A stretch of DNA of 64,000 nt from contig CAUJLY010000003.1 in the NCBI GenBank assembly GCA_963281155.1, positions 5,704,001 through 5,768,000 on the forward strand, given 5' to 3'. The notes beneath the pieces are model-generated. The model searched no databases. It was not told the DNA's origin and saw nothing but the letters and a program-made list of their open reading frames with translations. Below, piece after piece: positions 35,000 to 45,524 of the stretch. Every line of letters begins with the position of its first letter. Position 1 is the stretch's first letter. The stretch is from Rhabditophanes sp. KR3021 (lineage: Eukaryota; Nematoda; Chromadorea; Rhabditida; Alloionematidae). A program made the position numbers and the translations under genes.

Positions 35000-36295
35000 A
35001 ACAATAGTCTTAATGCTATAGGTCATTCATATGATAATGAATTTATATTAGAATATTTAAATTCTGTTTGTTTAAAATCGAAGAAAATAAAGAAGGTCGT
35101 TGTGGAATTTGAGTGTATTATTCTAAAAAATGATACAAGTGTTGAAACTGTACCAATGCAACATTTGTTTAATATTGTTTACGGGTTAAATTCCGTTGAT
35201 TTGCAGTGCTTGGAATTTTCTTACCTTAATCTAAATGCGGATCTGTTTTCAATTGCAATTGATGAAGACATAATGAAATTGAACTTACCGAATCTAGAAC
35301 AAATCAAAATCAGAATATTAATATGTAAAGAAACTGTATTTTCTGAAAATAGTTGTATGGAATGCCTTCAACAACTTCATATGTTCAATAGCGGTTTAAT
35401 TAAATTTGAAATCATATTTAATCACATCCCTAGCGAAAGTTGTATAACGATTATGAAACTTCTCAATACTCTTTGTGGAATTTACAAAAAGGCCCAAATA
35501 ATAATAAGGAATCATTTTGTCATGAAAGATTTAAGGAAGTCACCAAGCATTGAAAATTGCAATGTAAAATATAGGGTAAATATTGAAGAATGTGCAGTAG
35601 CGTATATAACAAAGTATAATTTAAAAAAATTGTAGACTTTTAATAGTTTTAAGATGATATCTGACACAACTTTATTGGGCAGGAACTTAACTTATGTTCT
35701 ATTTCATTCAAAATTAAACATTGTTTATTCAGCAGTAACAATTGAAAAAATCAAAATTTATATTTGTTCTTTCCCATCTGTATTGAAAAGTCTCATTTTT
35801 GAGAATATCAATTTTGATTTAAATGACATTGGTCAAAAATTAGCAACTGCATACCCCTCACTTAAAGAATTAGGAATTCACTACGCTAAAAGAAATATGT
35901 TCCATAATAAAATGAATACAAATTATTTTGAATGTTTTACAAAACTTGAAATTTTATATCTGGACTGCATTGAATTTAAAGAAATATCACTTCCTAAATC
36001 ACTGCGTGTATTACAGTTATCCTGTTCATCCCGTATTCCATCGTCTCATCCTTCACATATCATATATCGTCCATTCGTATCACATACTAGTACTCTTAAG
36101 ATGGAATATGATTTTTCAAAAGCTAAACCAAATATTCCAGCTCAACTTCAATGTCATCGTTACAAATCAAATAGTTTATTCAGAAAATGTGTTGTGAATC
36201 ACACTTATTCAAAAACATTGAAATATATTCATTTTAATCATATCAATGATTTAGACCTATACAAAAAAGCGCAGGAAATTATGTACAATGTCTAA
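35000..36295 (+). pseudogene. 5'-truncated, interrupted paralogue of the orphan LRR-like gene
   Basis: One frame is open from 35000 (just after a TAA at 34997) to 36295 except for a single TAG at 35633-35635. It has no in-frame Met near its beginning. It aligns by eye with the intact copy at 26587-28260. LIFENINFDLNDIGQKLATA here matches LTFYNTRFCFSEINHQLAES there. LKELGI, LEILYLDC and the end LKYIHFNHINDLDLYKKAQE also have counterparts in the same order. The first part of the intact protein (about 130 residues) is missing. Truncation plus the stop argue for a pseudogene; stop readthrough or a sequencing error at one base are alternatives. It lies on the opposite strand from its relative, with ZYG-9 between. 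Confidence 0.7.
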
Positions 36296-36340
36296 AAACA
36301 AAATAAATAAGAATATTTTATTGAATTTAATATTATGTCA

Positions 36341-37086
36341 TTACGTTATATTAGAATAGTTGTTTAAATAAACACATGAATTAAAGAAATGGCTGAATAA
36401 GGAAATTAAAATGATCAACAGTACTGACGTACAAAATGAAGAAGTTGTCCCTTTATTGGTTCGCTTACGATAAATCAAATAGGGTTCATCACTCTCATAG
36501 ATGCCATACTCCACATAATATGGATTTTCTTTTGATTTATTATCAATAATAGATGAATTGATCGATTGTGTTTCACCATTCTTTCTTTTTTTACCTAGCG
36601 TCACTTTGGGACGTGGCTTTCCTGTTGTATCAGGATTTAAGTTCTTATCAGATTTTTCCTGTTGTATCAGGCTTTAAGTTCTTATCAGATTTTTCCTGTT
36701 CATCAACAATTGTTGGTTCTTCAGTAGGCGTAGAAATCTCGATAACAACAGGCAAAACACATTTCACTCTTATTTTGAACATAAATTTGTATGTGAAGCA
36801 AATCATTAAAGTTTTTAACAAGAAGGGAGCAAGTAAGGATACTTTATTACAGAAAAGAGGGTACATATATAAAAAATAAATGTAAAAATCAGATTGATTC
36901 AGTTTGTGTTCTTTGAGTATTTTCATCTTATCGCGGAAATTTGCATTTGTTCCACACTTTTTGCAATCTGCCAAAAAATAATTTGGAACTTGGAAATGAT
37001 AAGTTACCATAACGTTTGTTGAGATCCTCTGTATAATATCCGTTTGATGAATCAAATAAAAACAGAATCAGTACCAGAAGATTCAT
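36341..37086 (-). pseudogene. Small secreted/membrane protein gene broken by a tandem duplication
   Basis: Exon 1 (37086..37008) encodes MNLLVLILFLFDSSNGYYTE, a likely signal peptide. A 40-nt intron (37007-36968) joins it in phase to DCKKCGTNANFRDK, with a CxxC pair, followed by a hydrophobic stretch and an acidic Thr/Glu segment. Reading then stops at 36648, inside the second copy of a 37-bp direct duplication. Without the extra copy the frame runs on through a basic stretch (KKRKNGE) and a second hydrophobic segment (SVLLIILISLFSHFFNS) to a stop at 36341. No known family. The allele shown would make a truncated product; the break looks recent because the downstream frame is intact. Confidence 0.55.
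36621..36694. repeat. 37-bp tandem duplication (two copies)
   Basis: 36621-36657 and 36658-36694 are identical but for one base (a/c at the 15th position), and the first ten bases of the unit partly recur after the second copy. The length is not a multiple of three and the unit has no GT on the coding strand, so it cannot be spliced out as a normal intron. Confidence 0.9.
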
Positions 37087-37192
37087 GTTGTAAGTAACCC
37101 CATATGTAACTATTCCATTCTTATGTAAGTAGATAATATATTCAAATTTTAAGTTCTTGAATGTAACATTTTACTTTATTGGTTAAAACAAT

Positions 37193-37264
37193 TGCCTCAT
37201 GCTGGAATTGAATCAGCGACCTTCTGTTTACGAGACAGACGCTCTGCCCCTGAGCTAATAAGGC
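37193..37264 (-). tRNA. tRNA-Thr (anticodon CGT)
   Basis: The minus strand folds as a 72-nt cloverleaf. Acceptor stem GCCTTAT pairs with ATGAGGC (one G-U) with discriminator A. D stem is GCTC/GAGC. Anticodon stem is TCTGT/ACAGA with loop CTCGTAA, so the anticodon is CGT (threonine, codon ACG). T arm is GCTGA-TTCAATT-CCAGC. Box A TAGCTCAGGGG and box B GATTCAATTCC are recognisable, and a TTTT pol III terminator follows about five bases after the 3' end. One oddity: position 53 is A instead of the near-invariant G, leaving an A-C mismatch at the top of the T stem. No intron and no encoded CCA, as in eukaryotes. Confidence 0.88.
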
Positions 37265-37930
37265 ATATTAAAAGAATTTTATTATTGTCGGAAATTTCAT
37301 TTTTAACTAAATCTGAGGTATGTGACAATGAAAAAGTCAAGCTTTCAATAAATGAATAATTACAATCATATTTGCCAATCAAAATATATAAAATTGCGTT
37401 TACTTGCATCAAATTGTTTGCTTAAATATAATACATGTGAACTTTATTTGATTAATAAGAACTCATTTTTAACAATTAACTGGGTAAAAATGTCTTTTGA
37501 TTGTTAGCTTGCGTCAATTTCTAATTCGTAGCATCCAAAATGCAAATTTTGATGGCCTATGCGAATATAAATGAACGAAAATTGTCTAGCAATCATATTC
37601 TCTACTAATGCCATGCTGATATTTTGAAATTAGCAAGTACTTCAACAGTCATGCCGCTATCGTTTTCTTATTCCTGGAATCATTCGCACTCCCATATTAT
37701 GGAAAAACTCTCTCTACAATATCAAGTATTTTGGGATCATCTACTTTAATCTTAATAAATTATTTATTATGAATCACATAATAATTTGTGCCAATCGTGC
37801 TTTGTAAAATACTAAAAATAAATGAATAAAAAGTTTGTGCTTAGAATTGTTGTTTTCTTGTAAAACATATTAACTTCTCTTTATTAAACTCCAAAATTTT
37901 ATACAATTGTGTGATATGCAAAAACAACTT
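37265..37930. other. Intergenic stretch
   Basis: About 670 bp upstream of the tRNA, AT-rich. I see no coding frame or RNA gene. It contains the 3' flank of the four-TM gene. Confidence 0.4.
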
Positions 37931-38656
37931 TCATTGATAACTCGCTTCTTCAATCTGTTCAACCATCGAATTCTCACTATTCTGACGTGACAACTCAGCC
38001 TTTCTCTTTTCATTAACATAATGCTCCAAGATCATCATATCACTAATGATTCCAGCATTAATTTGCGAAGTTCTCCTCTTCTGCAATTTATTCTGTCCAT
38101 TGATATATTTTTTTGCTCTGATAATATGGTAAATAGAATAGATGAGAGCTATAGTAATGAAGAATGATATGAAAACATATATCACAAATTTAGTCGCGTG
38201 CCAATGATTTGCTCCAGCCTTAGTCAGTTTGTATTTGTTGTTAAAGTTTGCTGATTTTTGGTTGTACATATAAGTGGTTGGAATAAGTTGAGACTCATAT
38301 TCATTTACTACATTGTCATTCTTAATGACTACTTTGCTAACTCCAAACACTTGAATAAATAAAATTAAACAGACTCGGGCTATGATAGTGGGATAGAGAA
38401 GATTCTTTTTGTTTTTTCGCAGTGCAACTATCATCAGAAAGGAGGATAGAGCTGAGAAAAGAATGACGAAGATAAAGCAATAGTCAAAGATGGTTTCTGA
38501 AAGTAAGGGCGAGTCATTTTCCATCACCATTTGGTAAGCTGTTGCGATGGCAATAAATAGAAAAGTTGCGATTTCAATGAAACCTAGAATCTGGATTCCT
38601 TGGTGTAAGCGGCAACAGCAGCATGACCATTTGTCTGCATCTGGCGAAAAGTCCAT
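37931..38656 (-). CDS. Four-transmembrane protein, uncharacterised
   Basis: Single-exon gene, 241 aa from Met 38656 (MDFSPDADKW). The frame is open 11 codons further upstream, but only to a TTG. A cysteine cluster (SCCCCRLHQG) precedes the first membrane segment. Four hydrophobic stretches follow: LGFIEIATFLFIAIATAY, CFIFVILFSALSSFLMIVAL, IIARVCLILFIQVFGV, and a last one around FVIYVFISFFITIALIYSI. A polar loop lies between the third and fourth, and a charged cytosolic-looking tail ends the protein. The layout (juxtamembrane cysteines, four TMs) resembles nematode LAPTM/MARVEL-like small membrane proteins, but I cannot place it in a named family. The cluster could be a palmitoylation site, which is inference. 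Confidence 0.65.
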   Translation of the reverse strand: MDFSPDADKWSCCCCRLHQGIQILGFIEIATFLFIAIATAYQMVMENDSPLLSETIFDYCFIFVILFSALSSFLMIVALRKNKKNLLYPTIIARVCLILFIQVFGVSKVVIKNDNVVNEYESQLIPTTYMYNQKSANFNNKYKLTKAGANHWHATKFVIYVFISFFITIALIYSIYHIIRAKKYINGQNKLQKRRTSQINAGIISDMMILEHYVNEKRKAELSRQNSENSMVEQIEEASYQ

Positions 38657-40199
38657 CCCAATTTTATAAAGATGGTTAAAGTAGCACAAATAATTTTAGA
38701 TGATTGAAAATACTAGGGGATTAAGTGGCAAAACAAATTAACTGATTCTTTAATTCCAAGCCAATAAATAAACTTTTTTTGTTATTTGGAACCACTCTAA
38801 ATTTAATGGCAGAAAATCAAAATGTGATCTTTTTCTCCTTAGATACCACTTGTTAATTAATGGGAAGCCTAAAAAATTGATGTATAATATTAATATGATA
38901 ACACACCTAAATACTTCGATTAAATTGTCTTGGCAAAAAGTGGGAAAGGGATGGCGGTTGTGTCAATATCAAAATAATAAATATATTATAAAATTAAATA
39001 CTACATTTCATTAGTCAACTACTTTCTTTCCAAAACAAAGTAAAGCTGAGGGCTACTTCGTGAATAAACACACAAAATATAAGAAATATGTATGGTGATA
39101 TTTTTGTTGGCGGTGGTTGATTCACGAAAACAACAAAAGCATAAAAATAATTTTTCTCTAATATAATATTTTATTTTCCAACTCAATATTGCAAGGCTAG
39201 GCAAAACAAAACGCCAATCAGTTAATAAGAAACAGCTTATCACATTAAAGTAATAAGCATAGGGTAATTAGAGACATAAATGTTTTGTCAAAAAATTATG
39301 TATTTAGATATTTATTTATTATTTATTAAGAGAAAAGCCATAGCCAAATTTTTGACTCAATGTATGTATGTCTTTGATTACGTAAATTAATTTAAGCTAA
39401 ATGTAACAAATTATGGTACTTCAGACATTTGTTACTTTCTCCCTTTTTTGTTTATCTAAATAATACCCCATCTAATGTGGAATAAACAAAAAAGAAGGAA
39501 GTTATTATTTTATTGATAATAATAACATACCATACATAATTCTCACATAATTTTGATAGAAAACGAAATAGTTTAAGGAAAAAACTTTACGTGCGAAAAA
39601 ATAACTTTCAACTATTTATTTTTTTATCGTCTGGTAATGTGAGATCTTTCTCCGACAATTAACAAAAATATAAAACATATTTAGCTGCACTTAAAACTTA
39701 CTTCTTGGAGTTTCTATAAATATCACACCACCAAACATTAATCTTTTTAAGCACCAATATATACTCTTTGAAAAGGTGTAAAATAAGTTGTCCTAGATCC
39801 TTTTCATTAATCTCATGATAACTTTGATAAAAAACTGGTGCTGATGGTGTTACAATGCATTTTGTTGTTGATCTGGTTGCCAAAACCTTGATTTATTTAA
39901 TTGAAAAAGATCAATTGGAGCTATAGTCAAAAGAGTTACCTTTAACTCAGGCTCATGAATAACACTAAGTAATTTGTAAAAATCCTCCTCAAAACAATAC
40001 ACTCAATCTTCGGTTATTTGAAATGCACTCGAGACAAAATATAAATAAGTTTAAAATAATGATCAAAAATTAATTTGGGTCATTCCGTATCCATTCCGAC
40101 CTGGTTATATAAAATTACACTTAATTAATCAATGAAAATGTTTAAAATAGATCTCAAATACTTTATTCTAGCAATATTTTCCCTCTTTAAAAGAACATA
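38657..40199. other. Intergenic stretch
   Basis: About 1.5 kb, AT-rich. Short minus-strand frames at 39019-39243 and 39698-39883 have no recognisable motif; the second could be another decayed fragment. No RNA gene seen. Confidence 0.4.
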
Positions 40200-41000
40200 T
40201 TTATTTTTTATATCCACTATCAATAATTTTTCCAATGCTTGATAGTTGAATATTAGAAGTACTACATAGATTGTTTCGATTTTGCAATCACAGTAAAAGT
40301 TTCGAATTAGGAATTCTTTGCTCAATTCAACACCTCCCATCATTTTAAAGCACTTGTTAGTGACGGCGGTAGCAACTTGACTTGAAACAATTTGCACATT
40401 TCAGCTTCTTTAATGAAAGTAAGATTATTTTCCTTGATTCTAGCGGCATTAAACACCACATGTCTAGCTGCTTCAATCTGAAAGGCTGAACCAGCTATTT
40501 CATGATGAATTGCTTGGAAACCTATGAGTCTTTTGTTGAATTGAGTTCTTTCTTGGAGGTACGGAAAATGAGGGTATTAAAAATATTGGATTGAGAAAAA
40601 TTAAACATGCAATTATATCTAAACACCCTTGTGTCAAGCCAATCATTTGCGAGGCAATTCACTAATTCCGGTATTAAGGCATTCAATAAAGTATTTGTAT
40701 CCTTCACCTAAAACAAGAATATGAGTGTCTTTGTAGTCATTAGTAATCTAATTCCCTGAGGATGGTTTTTGTTTACTCTAACATTATCGAAATGAACAAC
40801 ACAAGTACTTGAGGTACGAATTCTTTGTTTTTCCAACGATACTTCAGTTTCATCAACTAGGAGACATGTTATACCATGATATCTTTTGTTTGGATCTCAA
40901 TTAGCCACAGACTAAAAGAATTTAGTCTATTAAGTGCTGGTGATCCACTAATAATGCAATCATCTTCATCAGATTCAGGTGACGCTGATTCAGTAAGGTT
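40200..41000 (-). pseudogene. Decayed acyl-CoA dehydrogenase (short/branched-chain type)
   Basis: Read on the minus strand, pieces of an ACADSB / C. elegans acdh-1-like enzyme appear in order but in different frames. LTESASPESDEDDCIISGSP (from 40997) matches the flavin-contact LTEPGSGSD...YIISGSK. IRTSSTCVVHFDNVRV follows, then KYFIECLNTG. KRLIGFQAIHHEIAGSAFQI and IEAARHVVFNAARI cover the helical domain. Then comes ATAVTNKCFKMMGGVELSKE and FYCDCKIETIY where RDCKIGTIYEG is expected. At least three frameshifts and several stops separate them. A ttcttgttttag acceptor-like relic sits before the KYFIE segment (near 40707), so it probably arose from an intron-containing gene, not a retrocopy. The GTIYEG catalytic-loop region is damaged. 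Not functional. Confidence 0.72.
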
Positions 41001-41562
41001 AATAAGATTATGGGGCAATTTTAGGATTTTTTGGGTGGGTTGTAATTTAATTTTTTTGGAATTGAGAGAAAATTCAATCTCCGACAAGGCATACTCATTA
41101 GCTACCAATGTATCGTTCTTACCAGCCAATATTAACATTGATTCAACAGAGAGAATAAGTGAAGAAGACATAAAATAAAAACTATTGTCTCGTTAAATAA
41201 CGAAGCATATATTAGTAATATGATATCAATTAGTGACATCAGAAGAAATGATCGCTTAGTGAGATCAAGGGATGCTATCATTTAATGAAACCAAAAGATC
41301 TTCCCAATTAGTAACACTTTACGATAAAATAATTAATGGCAGCAAATGAATGCTTCAACGCCAACTCCGACATATTTATTTTCAAATACTTATGAATTGT
41401 ATTATTCTTATCAACGTTTTATTAAGAAATTAACGGTTGATTAGATACAAATTTATTGGTATCAAAAAAATCCTTATGTAGTCACAACATTTTATACAAA
41501 AATGACACTAAAAGAAAATTAATAATTTGTGTATACTCTACTATATTAACTTTTAAAGACAA

Positions 41563-43159
41563 TTAATCGAGACCAGCATAATCATTAAGAAAATGAACAA
41601 CATACGACATGCATAAGCCAGCCAAAATGCCTAAATTGACCGCGAATGAAAATAACAAAGTGATCATTTTCTTTGATGCCATATCAACTGTTTTAGTTGA
41701 ATACTTTAATGCCAACGATGATAAATATCCATGACTTGCCGCCAGTAAACAAGCTCCTGCCAAAAAGATGTTTGTGTTTTCAAATAATACAACGTTTCCT
41801 TTCCGTGAACCTACTCTGAAATTACAGCTCAAAAAGAATTGATAAAAAAAGTATCGCGCAATGCAAGGTAGAAACAAAAATTTTGAATTAGGCAGCTCTA
41901 TAAAGTTGGCAATAAAAGATCCGAATGTTGAACAGAAAGTAAATACCACGAATGTAGAAATGCAGCTGAAATATTTGTTGGGAATAAAAAATAAAAAAAT
42001 AGAATCTGTTTGATTGAAAATTTCCACTTGACTCGTCATAATAGGGAAACAAGTAAAGGTAAAGCAAAATATCAGGAATATATTTGAGAGCTCTTTCCAC
42101 GCACGTTTAAATGCTGTAAGGAAATTAGTTATACTTGGTGTGTTATTTTGTATATATTCTCTCCTCGATTGATTTATTTCTGATTGTGGAATATTCTCAA
42201 TACTTGAAGCCGGTGATTTTTCGATAGGAGCAGTAGTCGATTTATTTGAAGCAGTATTTGTCACTGACGAGCTTTCGCCTTTTTCAATAAATGGATTCTT
42301 TTCACTTGAATTTGGACAGAGAATCAATTTTGCTTCTTCTTTTTGATACTCTACATTTTTTACTTTTGATGCATATTTGACAGTTGTTGTAGCATCATCA
42401 CCATAGGTAAGTTGGTCTGGATTTATAAATTCCATTTCTTCCCCTATTTTATTAGGCACAGATGATATAAAATAGTTGAAATACCTTGACGCTTGAAATG
42501 TATATGTAGTCAAATAACTCAATGCATTACCAATTAATGGAATTATAAAGAAAAAGAAGCATGTAAGAGCATGATTTATATTATAATGAACTGCAACTAG
42601 GTATACAATTGAAGTTAAACATCCAGCAAATCCTTGCCCAATTAAAACTGCATTCATATAGTTTACAGGAAAATTAGAAACTAATGCTAATAAACTGCTT
42701 TGATGAATTCCAATGGTAAAGCTCAATGCTAAAATTCCAATTACTCGCAACCAAAAGACACATGAAAACCATTGTGCATGTTGGACGCAAAGTAAAACAA
42801 TAATCAAAAAAAGGATACATATAAAGGAAAATTGAAGAGCACGATTAATTGTAACGACAAATTTTCCTTTTTTGCTGTTAAAGATATTAAAGATATTTCC
42901 AATCACATTCATTAATTGAGTACAAGCACAAAATAGGACAATATTGCTATAATTATCGTACGATTCTTTGGCGTTATTACTGATAGATTGTTTAAACTAA
43001 AAAAAGCGATTAATATTAAAATTATTAAAGCTTACGAAGGGAGCCATAAAGATAAATGGAACCCACGGAATTACCAAACTAAATCCATTCATCAAAAAGA
43101 TCATATAAACTTTGTGATTTTTGTCCTTAGGAGCATTATGATTTATTTGCAGTTCCTCT
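41563..43159 (-). CDS. SLC29: Equilibrative nucleoside transporter (ENT/SLC29), 5' exon unresolved
   Basis: Membrane carrier of nucleosides, 11-TM ENT family. The last exon (42996..41563) gives 477 aa. An upstream exon (43159..43036) joins in phase and supplies TM1, VYMIFLMNGFSLVIPWVPF, equivalent to the family's YIIFFLLGLGTLLPWNFF. TM4-5 has FPVNYMNAVLIGQGFAG, a strong ENT signature. A long polar loop (about 42110-42450) separates the N- and C-terminal halves. SHGYLSSLALKYS near the end matches the family's TNGYLTSL. The usual TM8 motif D-x-x-G-R is absent: FGSFIANFIELPNS stands in its place. The start codon lies in an exon I could not fix; a candidate lies near 43240. Assignment is good, but the protein is divergent and may have altered specificity. 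Confidence 0.85.
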
Positions 43160-44383
43160 CTACAAGATGCTATTAATATCCATATAATAATTCTAAGCTA
43201 TTTATGACTTACCAAAAAAACCACAAGAAATGCCGCGTGTAATATGATCGTCCATCATTTCATGAGCAATACAAATAAAAAAACTTATTTTTTTAAACAA
43301 TAACTACTTAATTTAATTGCAAAAATAAAAAAATGATCTAATTACTTCTTTAACATATTCAATATTAACCTTGGAAGCATTTATATCATCTATGGTCTTT
43401 GATTAGTCATTATGATTCACTAATTACCTAGTTTGGTTTCGATACCTACATCAATTAAAAATTTGCGAATATAAAAAAGTTATTGTAAACATGATGATTT
43501 TGTTAATGCAACTGTTTGTCGATTTTTTGCAAAATTGTGTTCTATTGTGATCACACTGACGGTGGTTCATCCCTTTTTAAATGAATGTTTTTCACTCTTG
43601 CCAGTGAAGGCATTTCCATATTGCAAGAGTTTTTATTAATAAATACCTATTTTGACTCTTTAAAACTAATTTTTAAAATATAATACTTTTTAACTTTATA
43701 TGGTGTCTCCAATCAGATCTTTTCAGTTTTAGTATAAATGCAATTATGCTCTGTTTTGTAGCTCTACCAACTGTTGCAACACTTTTTTTATGATCTAAAG
43801 TGACTGTCTGAGATATAGATGAAAGTTCTTTCTTTAAAAAATTCAAGGGAAGTCATTAACATCTCGGACATATTTAATCCAAGAAATGTATTCCAAATAG
43901 GTGTCCGTTTGTCCATATATTCAGTCCAAGTTTATGACCTAAATCTTGGCAATCCTCATATGTAGCTTATGCTATGCCGGGATCTTTTGGAGATTATTAT
44001 ACATATGTAAAGAAAAGGTAAGTATATAGGGTGTGGACGTGCTAAGGGTCGAATTGTTTAGCATGATGCAATTTGTCTGCAGTTAATACCATATTAAACA
44101 AGGAAGTAATCAAGGAGTAGGGCACATTTGGTGATCTCATAAAGGAGATTTTATTATTCAAACAATTCTGACAACACATTTTCTGATGTTATGAAATGTT
44201 CTAAACATTTATCTTTTTGTCAGATGGTTATGTATCCAAATTATAAGATTTACACTAAATAACTTTAAATAACATTAACGCTTTTATAAAACAACACAGT
44301 TAATCAACGATCATGATTTATCAAAGATATTAATGAAATAAATTAAATGGCCAGGATCTTAAGGAATTAAAAATATGTTTTAA
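43160..44383. other. Intergenic stretch
   Basis: About 1.2 kb between two minus-strand genes. It should hold the first exon of the ENT gene near its left edge. A 30-codon minus-strand open run near 43866-43963 looks protein-like but could not be assigned. Nothing else visible. Confidence 0.4.
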
Positions 44384-45524
44384 TTATTTTTGGTTTGAAA
44401 AGAAGGGTGCAGAATCTGGATTCAGGAGAGTATGGCACACATTACAAACTCGAGCAGGTCTTCTTTTCGGACCTGATGGGACTGACAATGGCAGGCAAGG
44501 TGGGCAAAAGATTTTACCACAATGAAGACAATGTACCTTTGGCTTTGCTTTTGAGAAGACACCATTACATCCATTGCACGATCCAACATCATCTTCAAAC
44601 TGCCAGCGAACTTCTTGAGATGATTGGCGAATCTTTTCTAGTTGAATTTGTAAGGACTGGGAAAGACGTACAAAGTCTTTTTGGACTGTTTCTGAGGTAT
44701 CTAATTCAGTTTGGAGATTAATAGCCTTTTGTCTCATTTCATCGTTGCTTTCACTTAGTCTTTCAATCGTTTTACCACTCTCTTCCAAAGCAGCTCTGTA
44801 CTTATCTACTGATTTAGTTAATTTGTTTAACTCATGTTGGCAAGCTTTGTATTGGTGATGGATGTTCTTAAGATATTCAAGGGATGCATTTGCTTCTTGC
44901 AATTGTTTGCAATGATCAGAGAGGAGGGCAATCTCATTCTTAGATTCATTTGACTCGTGTTCCTTTACTGACTTAGCCTGAATCAACTCTTCCCTGAGTG
45001 TCAATGCATAGAATTGCAACTCTTCCATGGTATCAGGAATATTTATTTCTTGCTGTTGCATCTCCATCGCTGTTTGCTTGTTTATCAAAAGAAGATTCTT
45101 GTAGCTAAAAAATGTACTTAATGACTAGGTGAATATTTATTTCTTACCGATTCGAAACATCCATAAAATCACTCTCAAGCCTATTGCTATTACTCGTAGA
45201 AACAGATAATTCGTCCCTTAGTTTACCCAGATTGTAAGTATAGTTTCTTTCAACATTGTTCATGCTTTCAAGTAGTTTGCTATGCCCACTCTGAGCTTCC
45301 TTCAGCTTTATTTCAGTGGTGTTGACAAGATCGATCATTTTGTTTTCTTGTTCTTGTCTGTAAACCCGTTCAGTTAGGAGATCTGATTGGTATTTTGCGT
45401 TTAGGATTTCTAAATCTTTTAGTCGGTTCTCTAAATCTGAAGTTGTGAGTTCCTTATTACCAACAGATGGCACTTCAGAGGTCACAATATCATCTTTTAA
45501 ATTAGGTTCGTCTTCTTGTGACAT
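44384..45524 (-). CDS. rabn-5: Rabaptin-5-like coiled-coil protein with FYVE-type zinc finger
   Basis: Rab5 effector of early endosomes, partner of the Rab5 exchange factor. Exon 1 (45524..45148) and exon 2 (45104..44384), with a 43-nt intron, give 365 aa. I took Met 45524 (MSQEDEPN); the frame extends upstream without good support. Two long coiled coils occupy most of the protein. The segment SETVQKDFVRLSQSLQIQLE is a hallmark of Rabaptin-5. The C-terminus is a zinc finger with four CxxC pairs (CNGC, CLHC, CPPC, CNVC) after WQFEDDVGSC. Invertebrate Rabaptin-5 proteins carry such a FYVE-like finger; human Rabaptin-5 does not. The PI3P-contact motif RRHHCRxCG reads KPKVHCLHCG here, so lipid binding is doubtful. 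Shorter than human Rabaptin-5 (862 aa). Confidence 0.88.

Noticed and set aside
40876..41178. 100-codon plus-strand ORF
   Set aside because: Antisense to the acyl-CoA dehydrogenase remnant, with no motif of its own.
43866..43975. 30-codon minus-strand open run containing KLGLNIWTNGHLFGIHF
   Set aside because: Looks protein-like but is too short, bounded by stops, and has no supporting neighbours or family that I can name.
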